DNA of 5,940 nucleotides from an uncultured Atopobium sp. (GTDB lineage Bacteria > Actinomycetota > Coriobacteriia > Coriobacteriales > Atopobiaceae). Made by a program: the position numbers and the translations under genes. How positions within the stretch are numbered: the first letter of the stretch is position 1; each line of letters opens with the position of its first letter. The notes beneath the pieces are model-generated. The model was not told the origin of the DNA. It searched no databases and saw nothing but the letters and a program-made list of their open reading frames with translations. Shown in pieces: positions 1-5,629 of this stretch. The DNA lies in NCBI GenBank assembly GCA_937990665.1, contig CALKRF010000097.1:1-5940 (forward strand). The letters run 5' to 3'.

Positions 1-82
1 CTCTCAGAGCAGTACTTGGAATACCGACACACTTTCTAGGAAGTAACGCTAACTAGAAAACCGCACGTCACAGACACAAAAT
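1..82. other. Left-edge stretch with no identifiable gene
   Basis: No recognisable coding sequence is seen. All three plus-strand frames close early, with stops at 37-39, 44-46 and 54-56, so one of them could be the last few residues of a plus-strand gene starting outside the window. The following hairpin has its better T-run on the plus strand, which fits a gene arriving from the left. The stretch is too short to say which frame, if any, is real, or what the product is. Confidence 0.2.
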
Positions 83-120
83 ATGGCGAGAAGATCGATT
101 GATCTTCTCGCCATTTGTTT
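79..120. terminator. Bidirectional intrinsic terminator, copy 1
   Basis: A perfect 14-bp inverted repeat (83-96 and 101-114) with a 4-nt GATT loop forms a strong GC-containing hairpin. It is flanked by A-rich sequence on the left and TTTGTTT on the right, so it can end transcription in both directions. On the minus strand it lies about 55 bp after the stop of the ROK kinase gene and is the natural end of the PTS operon. The block at 79-116 is repeated exactly at 5569-5606. Confidence 0.85.
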
Positions 121-168
121 ACAAAGCGAACACTGTTCTACACGGTAGTCGTTCTTCTTGCCAAACTC

Positions 169-1056
169 CTACGCACCAAGTGCGCGCTGTCCAAGCACCA
201 AAGCACCTAGAATGCCCTGGTTTCCCTCGCAACCTCCAGGAACAACGTAATTCTGTATGTCCTCTATCTCTGGAGTGTTGATGTAGCCGTTGAGGTACGC
301 AACAAGTTTCTGCTGGATAAGCGGGAACAGTTGCTTCTGCTCCATGACGCCTCCACCCAAAATAATGCGCTGAGGTGAGTAGCACATTACATATGTGGAG
401 AGGGCTTTTGCAAGGTAGGCAGCCTCAAGCTCCCATACCTCGTCTTTCTCGGTAAGCTCAACAGCTGGAAGTCCCCAGCGCTCTTGAATAGCAGGGCCTG
501 ATGCCAACCCTTCAAGGCAGTTCTGGTGATAGGGGCACTTGGTCTGTTGCCACGGATCGTTTGCCTCACGTTCAACGAGGATATGACCAGCCTCGGGATG
601 GAGCATACCGTGCTGGAGTTTTCCTTCAAGCAGCACGCCGGCGCCAATTCCGGTTCCTACTGTCAGGTAGACAACGTTATCAAGGCCGCGAGCTGCACCA
701 AAAACTGCTTCTCCTAAACAAGCTGCATTAACGTCGGTATCGTATCCAACAGGGACGTTCAGTCCATCCTTCAACGCCTGCAACAGATTGAAGTTGCGCC
801 AACCTTGCTTAGGAGTCGAGAGAATCTTTCCGTAGCTAGGCAGGTCAGGATTGACTCCCGTGGGACCAAATGCGCCAACACCTAGGGCCTGAATAGAGCG
901 AGCTTTGAACCAGTCCACAATCTTTGGCAAAACAGACTCTGGCGCTGTCGTGGGAAAGACCTCACGCTCACAAATTTTTCCGTCTGGTGTACCCGTGGCA
1001 AGAACAATCTTTGTTCCGCCAAACTCAATACCACCAAGAAGCGTCTCTGCACACAT
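169..1056 (-). CDS. ROK-family sugar kinase (fructokinase/GmuE-like)
   Basis: A 295-residue cytoplasmic sugar kinase that phosphorylates a free hexose (fructose, glucose or mannose) with ATP. Visible motifs are the N-terminal phosphate-binding loop GIEFGGTK (9-16), the sugar-binding and catalytic-base region YDTDVNAA (105-112, probable base D108), the second phosphate loop LTVGTGIGAG (131-140), and the ROK zinc site formed by H158 of HPEAGH with C174, H177 and C180 of the CPYHQNC segment. The CPYH..CLEGLASGPAI stretch is typical of the Bacillus YdhR/GmuE and ScrK-type fructokinases rather than classical glucokinases. The length is normal for that group. It is the last gene of the operon; its ATG lies 14 bp after the EIIA stop, with a weak GGCGAGA ribosome site. 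It probably activates the free hexose released by the GH1 enzyme. Whether the substrate is glucose, fructose or mannose cannot be read from the sequence. Confidence 0.93.
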   Translation of the reverse strand: MCAETLLGGIEFGGTKIVLATGTPDGKICEREVFPTTAPESVLPKIVDWFKARSIQALGVGAFGPTGVNPDLPSYGKILSTPKQGWRNFNLLQALKDGLNVPVGYDTDVNAACLGEAVFGAARGLDNVVYLTVGTGIGAGVLLEGKLQHGMLHPEAGHILVEREANDPWQQTKCPYHQNCLEGLASGPAIQERWGLPAVELTEKDEVWELEAAYLAKALSTYVMCYSPQRIILGGGVMEQKQLFPLIQQKLVAYLNGYINTPEIEDIQNYVVPGGCEGNQGILGALVLGQRALGA

Positions 1057-1070
1057 GTTTTTCTCGCCAG

Positions 1071-1406
1071 CTATTTGCTAAGAAGCTTCTCGTACACGTC
1101 AATAAAGTCCTCAGCAATAATGCGGAAAGACTCGGCCTGCATAAGCTGGTCCTCGGCGTGGAGCAAGATGAGCGAGAACTCAACATTGCTGTTATCAATT
1201 GCGGACTGCTGCAGCATGTTCAGATGCGTGCTATGGCCCTCATTAAAGATCTCTGTACCAGCAATAATATCTGCACGCGCGCCTTCAATATCGCCCGTTT
1301 TTGCCTTCTGGATAGCGCCAATATACATTGACTTTGCCGTTCCAACGGTAGCAATAATCTCAAAGGCTGCTTCTTGCGTAGCAGTCATGCCGTCATCTAA
1401 ATCCAT
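1071..1406 (-). CDS. PTS EIIA component, lactose/cellobiose family
   Basis: A 111-residue soluble all-helical EIIA of the Lac/cellobiose family (LacF, ChbA/CelC type). It accepts phosphate from HPr and passes it to EIIB. The active-site segment is LLHAEDQLM (81-89): H83 is the expected phospho-histidine, and D86, three residues on, matches the metal-binding aspartate at the centre of the EIIA trimer. The length is normal for a stand-alone domain. The start at 1404-1406 follows a weak GGGG ribosome site (1412-1415); an internal Met at residue 7 is possible but less well placed. It lies 55 bp downstream of EIIB and 14 bp upstream of the kinase, in the same transcription unit. The family call is secure. 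The exact sugar (cellobiose, other β-glucosides or mannobiose) is inferred from the neighbouring genes. Confidence 0.95.
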   Translation of the reverse strand: MDLDDGMTATQEAAFEIIATVGTAKSMYIGAIQKAKTGDIEGARADIIAGTEIFNEGHSTHLNMLQQSAIDNSNVEFSLILLHAEDQLMQAESFRIIAEDFIDVYEKLLSK

Positions 1407-1421
1407 TTTTACCCCATACTC

Positions 1422-1450
1422 TTTTCTTGAGCACCTGGGAGCTCAGAAAA
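1422..1450 (-). other. Intercistronic stem-loop between EIIB and EIIA
   Basis: Read on the transcribed (minus) strand, this gap forms TTTTC-TGAGC, an 8-nt loop, then GCTCA-A-GAAAA: ten base pairs interrupted by one bulged A (1427). It lies between the EIIB stop (1462-1464) and the EIIA ribosome site. No T-run follows on the minus strand, so it does not look like an intrinsic terminator. An mRNA-stability or translation-tuning role is an inference. Confidence 0.45.
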
Positions 1451-1461
1451 TCTTTTACCGC

Positions 1462-1758
1462 TTATTTAATAAGCTCCAGTGCGTCGTCAAGGATTTTTGC
1501 AGCGTTCATCCTGCCGTAATCAACCATAGGAATAACAGCTACAGGAGTAGATCCTGCTGCAGCCTCAACGTCTGCCTTTGCATACGCAATCTGAGGTCCA
1601 AGCAAAAAGACGTCTGCGCCATCGATAAGCTCGAGTGCCTTATTCAGAGGATTTGCGATAATCTCTGCATCCAAACCGCGAGAAGCAGCCTCTTTCTGAA
1701 GCTTCTGAACAAGCAGGCTTGTGGACATTCCGGCGTTGCAAGCAAGTAAGATTTTCAT
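1462..1758 (-). CDS. PTS EIIB component, lactose/cellobiose family
   Basis: A 98-residue soluble EIIB domain that takes phosphate from EIIA onto a cysteine and transfers it to the sugar bound in EIIC. The N-terminal strand and P-loop, MKILLACNAGMSTSLLV, is the family signature, with C7 as the phospho-cysteine (compare ChbB/CelA, CSAGMSTSLLV). The rest alternates strands and helices as expected, including FLLGPQIAY (51-59) and VAVIPMVDYG (73-82). I place the start at 1756-1758, because AGGAG (1763-1767) is well spaced for it and the protein then begins as all relatives do. An in-frame ATG ten codons upstream (1788) would add MVAGSSKGDH and include the ribosome site as coding sequence, so it is unlikely. 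The gene is unusually set apart from both neighbours: 76 bp after EIIC and 55 bp before EIIA, each gap holding a stem-loop. Confidence 0.95.
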   Translation of the reverse strand: MKILLACNAGMSTSLLVQKLQKEAASRGLDAEIIANPLNKALELIDGADVFLLGPQIAYAKADVEAAAGSTPVAVIPMVDYGRMNAAKILDDALELIK

Positions 1759-1762
1759 GTGA

Positions 1763-1768
1763 TCTCCT
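1763..1768 (-). promoter_or_regulatory. Ribosome-binding site deciding the EIIB start
   Basis: The minus strand reads AAAAGGAGATCACATG, placing an AGGAGA core seven or so bases before the ATG at 1756-1758. This supports the shorter EIIB protein over the in-frame upstream ATG at 1788. Confidence 0.75.
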
Positions 1769-1775
1769 TTTGATG

Positions 1776-1803
1776 AGCCAGCCACCAAATACGATGGCTG
1801 GCT
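1776..1803 (-). other. Intercistronic stem-loop between EIIC and EIIB
   Basis: A perfect 9-bp inverted repeat, AGCCAGCCA (1776-1784) and TGGCTGGCT (1795-1803), encloses a 10-nt loop. It sits between the EIIC stop (1835-1837) and the EIIB ribosome site (1763-1768), ending only about 8 bases before that site. No T-run follows on the transcribed strand, so full termination is unlikely. It could protect upstream mRNA from 3' decay, mark a processing point, or modulate EIIB translation; these roles are inferred. Confidence 0.6.
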
Positions 1804-1834
1804 TCAAGTGATACTCAGATTATAAGCTTACAAA

Positions 1835-3274
1835 CTACTCTGCATCCTGAGCGTTCTCTGCAAGAGCCTCAGCCTGCTTGGCCTGTGCACGCTCGGAAAT
1901 CTTCATGAATGGCAGGTAAATTGCCATGGCGAGAAGAACCTCGATGACCTGCCAGATAACGGCACGAATGTCGCCACCGGTTGCCAGCCAACCACTCAGG
2001 AAGACTGGGGTGGTCCAAGGAACCATTGCAACGCAAGGGCTAATCCAACCAAGGTTGGTGAACAGGTAGGTCAGGCCGATGAACAAATCTGGAACAAGAA
2101 CAAATGGGATCATCAAAGGAAGGTTAAAGACGATTGGGTAACCGTAAATAACTGGCTCGTTGATGTTGAAGATACCTGGAAGAAGAGAAAGTGCTGCAAC
2201 ATCTTTGGAAGCCTTGTTCTTAGAGAAGACAAAGGTGTCAAGAAGCAGCATCAGAGTACAACCAGAACCGCCGATCAGCGCAAAGGTGTTGATGATCTGC
2301 ATGTTCATGTAGTGGTCCTGAGGAATTGGCTGACCAGCTGCAAAGGTTGCCATGTTATCAACAATAAGCATGGTCAGGATTGGCTCGATCAGAACACCAG
2401 AGATGGTGGACTGGTGAATGCCAAGGCAGAAGAGCAGGTTTGCAAAGGTGTAGATGATAATGACTGCAAATGGACCAGCATTCATGAGGCCCTTCAGTGG
2501 GGCGGAAATGCTTGTTGCAATGATGGTCATAAGGTCGGTACCAGCGCAAACTGCAAGAAGAGCAGAAGCAATACCAAAGACGGTCAGGGTCAACATCATT
2601 GGAATCATGGTGTTAAAAGAATCTGCAACCGCTGGTGGAACGCCCTCACCAAGGCTGACCTTCAGTTGCTTAACGCTGGAGAGCTTAATGAAGATGGTGG
2701 TAGAAAGCAGGCCAATGATGATTGCACCAAAGAGGCCGTTAGTACCGGTGAAGGAAGTGGAGAAAGCACCAGTTACATCAACGCCAGTAACTGCATAGCC
2801 AGTTGGCAGAAGCTTAGCAACATCAGCTACAGGAAGTGCAACTCCTGCAGCAGCTGCATCAGCGGCGTTTGCTGCATGAAGAACAGCACCTGCAGTAGCA
2901 ACAATGCTCTGAGGCATCATGATGATAAGTGCAGCAATACCAATTACAACGCAAGAGATTGCGTTTTCAAAACGCTTGTTACGAGCGAGGCAATAACCAA
3001 TAATGCCTGCAAGAATAACTGCCGAGAAACTCAGAGTGCCCTGAGCAATTGCTGCGCCCCAAACCTTGAAATTAGCCAAGGTAACTGGATCATTTGCAAA
3101 GATGAGTGGGAACAGAACGTTGTTGATCAGTACTGCAATACCAGCCAAAATGTAAATTGGGCTGACAGTTGCAAATGCATCGCGCAGGCTCCTCAAATGA
3201 ACTTGATTACCTACTTTTGCAGAAACTTCTGCAAATTTATCTAGAAACGATGCTTGGCCATTATCTTTTGCCAT
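1835..3274 (-). CDS. PTS EIIC permease, lactose/cellobiose family
   Basis: A 479-residue integral membrane permease that binds the β-disaccharide outside and carries it in as EIIB phosphorylates it. About ten hydrophobic segments are visible, near residues 36-60, 77-97, 104-130, 180-198, 223-246, 266-290, 295-318, 328-350, 385-410 and 434-457. The N-terminal HLRSLRDAFATVSPIYILAG (26-45), the substrate-site GIH (285-287, with H287) and NINEP (370-374, with E373) match the catalytic histidine and glutamate regions known from ChbC/CelB-type EIIC proteins. The start is ATG at 3272-3274, because the AAAGGAG ribosome site lies 7 bases upstream of it; the TTG at 3280 would lie directly against that site. 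The protein is longer than many relatives, because of an Ala-rich non-membrane segment around 128-153 and a charged, Ala/Gln/Glu-rich tail (461-479). It begins 23 bp after the GH1 stop, so the two are co-transcribed. Confidence 0.95.
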   Translation of the reverse strand: MAKDNGQASFLDKFAEVSAKVGNQVHLRSLRDAFATVSPIYILAGIAVLINNVLFPLIFANDPVTLANFKVWGAAIAQGTLSFSAVILAGIIGYCLARNKRFENAISCVVIGIAALIIMMPQSIVATAGAVLHAANAADAAAAGVALPVADVAKLLPTGYAVTGVDVTGAFSTSFTGTNGLFGAIIIGLLSTTIFIKLSSVKQLKVSLGEGVPPAVADSFNTMIPMMLTLTVFGIASALLAVCAGTDLMTIIATSISAPLKGLMNAGPFAVIIIYTFANLLFCLGIHQSTISGVLIEPILTMLIVDNMATFAAGQPIPQDHYMNMQIINTFALIGGSGCTLMLLLDTFVFSKNKASKDVAALSLLPGIFNINEPVIYGYPIVFNLPLMIPFVLVPDLFIGLTYLFTNLGWISPCVAMVPWTTPVFLSGWLATGGDIRAVIWQVIEVLLAMAIYLPFMKISERAQAKQAEALAENAQDAE

Positions 3275-3297
3275 GAGCAAACTCCTTTCACGAGTTT

Positions 3298-4695
3298 CTA
3301 GTCAACTATATGTGTAGTGGCAACGTGCTTAAGCCACTCAGCTGATTTCTTAAGGCGACGGTTGTAGTTATCCTCTAGGTCAACCTCAACAAAGCCATAA
3401 CGGTTCTTGAAGGCATTTGCCCAGGACCAGTTATCGATGATGGCCCAGTAGTGATAACCACGGCATTTTGCGCCGTCCTGAATTGCACGAGCAATCCACT
3501 CAAGATGACGACGGACAAAATCAACACGATAATCGTCTTGAATTACGCCGTTTTCGTCTTTCTTAAGATCTTCTCGCTCTACACCCATGCCATTCTCGGA
3601 AACAAACCACTCAAGCTCTGGATACTCATCGCGAACCTTCATGGCAAAGTCGTAAAGACCCTGTGGGTAAATCTCCCAGCCACGGGATACATTCATCTCT
3701 GCTTCTGGCCAGATATATGGATCGGCAAAGTTTGGAATGCCATTCTCGTCAGTATCTTTTGCAGGAGCTTGAATACGCTCTGGGTGGTAATAATTGCAAC
3801 CCAGCCAATCCACAACGCCGTCGGCAAGAATAAGCTTGTCCTCAGGGCGAATAGGCAGGTCAACACCACGGGTCTGCAGCGTATCAATGACATCCTGTGG
3901 GAGCTCTCCCTTAGTTACCAGGTCAAGCCACCAGCGAATATTGACGCCGTCGGTCATGCGTAGCGCCTCAAGATCTGCCTCAGATGGATTCTCTTTGGTA
4001 TAAGGTGGTGCAAAGCAGTTGATGAGGCCAATGCGAGAGTCCTCAAGCATAAAACCTGCTGCTTTTGCACGGCGATACTCGCGCACGCCAAGTGCGTGAG
4101 CAAGTGAAATGTTGTACTGAACTGCACGAGCACGCGAATAATTCTTAACAAAGGGGTACCAGCCACCAAGTGTGTAGCGGACCTCTGGCTCAACAATTGG
4201 CTCGTTAAAAGTGAACCAATAGCGAATCTCTTTTCCAAACGTTTCAAAAGCAATACGTGCGTAATGCGCGTATGCCTCAACAACCTCACGAGACTCCCAG
4301 CCACCGCGATTGAAGAGGTATTCAGGCATGTCAAAGTGGTAAAGGTTTACAAAAATCTCAATACCAACCTTCTTTGCAACAGCAAAAAGGTGGTGATAGT
4401 ACTTCTCGCCCTCTGGATTAAGGTTGTCGTTAATGTCCAACAAACGGCTCCACTGAATAGAAGTGCGAATGGAATCCATGCCAAGAGACTTGAGAAGCTG
4501 AAGATCTTCTTCCATTCTTTCTGTAAAGTCATTTCCAGCGTAGGAACCAACGCGGTTGTGGAATGCATGAATGTCCAGATTAGACCAGGTGTCCCAAAGG
4601 TTTGGCAGCTTTCCTCCGTCTTGCCATTTACCCTCGGTCTGTGGACCAGACATTGCCCCACCAAAGAAGAAATTCTCAGGCAACTGATACGACAT
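3298..4695 (-). CDS. 6-phospho-β-glucosidase, glycoside hydrolase family 1
   Basis: A 465-residue cytoplasmic retaining glycosidase that hydrolyses a 6-phospho-β-glycoside made by the PTS into hexose-6-phosphate plus a free sugar or aglycone. The GH1 signatures are complete: FFFGGAMSGPQTEG near the N terminus (Q19 of the sugar site), NLYHFDMP (117-124), acid/base E165 in FTFNEP, and nucleophile E367 in VSENGMG. Near the C terminus, DNWSWANAFKNRYGF (421-435) carries S424 and Y433 of the phosphate-binding triad that separates phospho-glycosidases from ordinary β-glucosidases. The usual Lys two places before the Tyr is N431, with K430 next to it. The length is normal for GH1. It is the first gene of the operon, with AAAGGA (4701-4706) five bases before the ATG. 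The start codon lies inside a GACATGTC palindrome resembling the upstream operator. The class is secure; the natural substrate (cellobiose-6-P, aryl-glucoside-P or gluco-mannosyl-P) is not. Confidence 0.94.
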   Translation of the reverse strand: MSYQLPENFFFGGAMSGPQTEGKWQDGGKLPNLWDTWSNLDIHAFHNRVGSYAGNDFTERMEEDLQLLKSLGMDSIRTSIQWSRLLDINDNLNPEGEKYYHHLFAVAKKVGIEIFVNLYHFDMPEYLFNRGGWESREVVEAYAHYARIAFETFGKEIRYWFTFNEPIVEPEVRYTLGGWYPFVKNYSRARAVQYNISLAHALGVREYRRAKAAGFMLEDSRIGLINCFAPPYTKENPSEADLEALRMTDGVNIRWWLDLVTKGELPQDVIDTLQTRGVDLPIRPEDKLILADGVVDWLGCNYYHPERIQAPAKDTDENGIPNFADPYIWPEAEMNVSRGWEIYPQGLYDFAMKVRDEYPELEWFVSENGMGVEREDLKKDENGVIQDDYRVDFVRRHLEWIARAIQDGAKCRGYHYWAIIDNWSWANAFKNRYGFVEVDLEDNYNRRLKKSAEWLKHVATTHIVD

Positions 4696-4698
4696 GTC
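4691..4698. promoter_or_regulatory. Candidate operator overlapping the GH1 start codon
   Basis: The perfect palindrome GACATGTC contains the GH1 ATG (4693-4695) and is identical to the core of the palindrome at 4725-4734, centre to centre 35 bp away. It could be a second binding site that blocks elongation or allows looping. As only eight bases constrained by a start codon, chance is also possible. Confidence 0.4.
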
Positions 4699-4724
4699 TA
4701 TCCTTTCTCAAAAGTATCTAAACC

Positions 4725-4734
4725 TGACATGTCA
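4725..4734. promoter_or_regulatory. Candidate primary operator of the GntR regulator
   Basis: TGACATGTCA is a perfect 10-bp palindrome located where the operon transcript would start, just downstream of the minus-strand -10 element (4737-4742). The left flank AACC (4721-4724) recurs in inverted form at 4757-4760. Short palindromes of this kind are typical of GntR/HutC regulators, and the position fits direct repression. Binding by the adjacent regulator is inferred. Confidence 0.65.
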
Positions 4735-4736
4735 AC

Positions 4737-4765
4737 TTTATAAAATAGATATGTTAGGTTTTCTA
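4737..4765 (-). promoter_or_regulatory. Predicted promoter of the PTS operon
   Basis: On the minus strand a -35-like TAGAAA (4760-4765) and a -10 TATAAA (4737-4742) are separated by exactly 17 bp. The predicted start is near 4730, inside the palindromic operator, giving a leader of about 35 nt. The -35 element matches the consensus at four of six bases and the -10 at five of six. Confidence 0.55.
4745..4760. promoter_or_regulatory. Candidate second operator, inverted copy
   Basis: The reverse complement of this 16-mer matches AACCTGACATGTCAAC (4721-4736) at 12 of 16 bases; the outer arms 4721-4730 and 4751-4760 are a 9-of-10 inverted repeat. Its centre is 22 bp, about two helical turns, from the primary operator. 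It lies between the -35 and -10 of the operon promoter and upstream of the regulator's -10, so binding here could repress both directions. Confidence 0.5.
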
Positions 4766-4770
4766 TGTAG

Positions 4771-4776
4771 TATACT
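4771..4776 (+). promoter_or_regulatory. Predicted -10 element of the regulator gene
   Basis: TATACT is a near-consensus -10 hexamer 53 bp before the regulator ATG. No convincing -35 is seen at 16-18 bp spacing (around 4747-4754), where the degenerate operator copy lies instead. The promoter is therefore probably weak, and autoregulation is plausible. Confidence 0.45.
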
Positions 4777-4829
4777 AATGCAAATCAGCTAGAATGCAAA
4801 GTAAAAATTTTGCTACCTGAGGAGGTGTC

Positions 4830-5549
4830 ATGAATAAGTACGACTTGATTGTTCAGGATCTTAAAACTGATATTACTATAGGCACATATCCTGCTTATTC
4901 TCGCCTGCCTTCTGTTGCTCAGCTCTGCGAACACTATGAAGTGAGCAAAATTACCATTAATAAGGCGCTAGAAGTTCTTGAGCAGCAAGGACTTATCTTC
5001 AGGCGAAAAGGCTCCGGCACTTTTGTCAAAAAGCTGGAAGAAGGAACACAAATTAAGCCAAGTAAAGAAATCTCCGGTCAAATGGAAGGTTTCATGGCTG
5101 AACACGCTGCCCGAGGCGAGCGCGTTAAATCAAAGGTCTATACCTTTGAAGTTGAGCGTCCCTCTGAATACATTGCTAAAGCTCTTGATATTACTACCGA
5201 AGATTTTGTATATAGAATTGTGCGCGTCAGGCTTGTCGAAGGGATTGCGCAGGTCATCGAGTATACCTACATGCCCATTAGCCTAATTCCCAATCTAAAA
5301 ATGACCCATCTAGAGCACTCGATTTACAACTATATTGAAAATGAAATTGGACTTAGAATTGCCAACGCTCACCGTGTTATTAGAGCAGTCATGCCTACTG
5401 AGGTTGAGGCTTCGAGGCTAGAAATTAGCACGGGCGATCCCCTCTTAGAGGTTGAGCAAATTGGCTATATCGACGATGGTCGTGCGTTTGAATATTCCAT
5501 CTCGCGACATGCACATGGCTATGAATTCATGACCATTTCTATGCACTAA
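4830..5549 (+). CDS. GntR/HutC-family regulator with UTRA domain
   Basis: A 239-residue DNA-binding repressor, probably controlling the divergent PTS operon and itself. Residues 1-70 form the GntR winged helix-turn-helix: the LPSVAQLCEHYEVSKITINKALEVLEQQGLI region (26-56) holds the recognition helix, and FRRKGSGTFV (57-66) is the wing. From about residue 83 to the end is a UTRA effector domain, with SGQMEGFMAEHAARGERVKS at its start and the YIDDGRAFEYSISRHAHGYEF strand near the C terminus. This is the same architecture as GmuR and other sugar-phosphate-sensing regulators, so the effector is likely a phosphorylated sugar from the pathway (inferred). The start is fixed by a near-perfect AGGAGGT (4820-4826) a few bases before the ATG. 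The length is normal, and the gene ends 23 bp before a strong terminator. Confidence 0.94.
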   Translation: MNKYDLIVQDLKTDITIGTYPAYSRLPSVAQLCEHYEVSKITINKALEVLEQQGLIFRRKGSGTFVKKLEEGTQIKPSKEISGQMEGFMAEHAARGERVKSKVYTFEVERPSEYIAKALDITTEDFVYRIVRVRLVEGIAQVIEYTYMPISLIPNLKMTHLEHSIYNYIENEIGLRIANAHRVIRAVMPTEVEASRLEISTGDPLLEVEQIGYIDDGRAFEYSISRHAHGYEFMTISMH

Positions 5550-5568
5550 ACCTCTGACACTGCGACAC

Positions 5569-5610
5569 AAATATGGCGAGAAGATCGATTGATCTTCTCG
5601 CCATTTTTTT
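5569..5610. terminator. Bidirectional intrinsic terminator, copy 2
   Basis: A perfect 14-bp inverted repeat (5573-5586 and 5591-5604) with a GATT loop is followed by a T-run through 5610 on the plus strand and preceded by ACACAAAT on the left. It ends the regulator transcript (stop at 5547-5549) and can also end the convergent phosphoesterase gene (stop at 5630-5632). It is the same element as at 79-116, in the same orientation. Confidence 0.9.
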
Positions 5611-5629
5611 GCGTGTGGACAACACAGAC

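Noticed and set aside
1075..1749. Plus-strand frame of 224 codons opposite EIIA and EIIB
   Set aside because: It spans two well-supported minus-strand genes and their intercistronic gap, with composition of a reverse-frame shadow and no recognisable motif.
1759..1788. Ten-residue upstream extension of EIIB
   Set aside because: It would place the AGGAG ribosome site inside the coding region and add residues absent from the family; the ATG at 1758 is much better placed.
1926..1937. ATGGCGAGAAGA inside EIIC, matching one arm of the terminator
   Set aside because: A 12-bp match with no second arm, fully explained by EIIC coding sequence; most likely chance.
2312..3244. Long open plus-strand frame (310 codons) opposite EIIC
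   Set aside because: Antisense to a clearly real membrane protein. Its product is rich in Cys, Lys, Asn and Ser with no domain or membrane pattern, and it has no ribosome site; it is a shadow of the EIIC codons.
3275..3280. TTG start for EIIC two codons upstream
   Set aside because: The AAAGGAG site lies only about one base from this TTG but seven from the ATG at 3274.
4327..4334. CATGTCAA half-operator inside the GH1 gene
   Set aside because: It encodes part of the conserved HFDMP motif and lacks the palindromic partner, so it is not evidence of regulation.
4725..4730. TTGACA on the minus strand (4731-4736 region) as a -35 box for the operon
   Set aside because: No -10-like hexamer lies 16-18 bp downstream; the better pair is TAGAAA/TATAAA at 4760-4765 and 4737-4742, leaving this sequence as part of the operator.
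79..5606. CRISPR or insertion-sequence interpretation of the flanking repeats
   Set aside because: Only two copies, 5.5 kb apart, with no transposase, no spacer array and no target-site duplication seen; each sits at a gene end with a T-run, as a terminator should.
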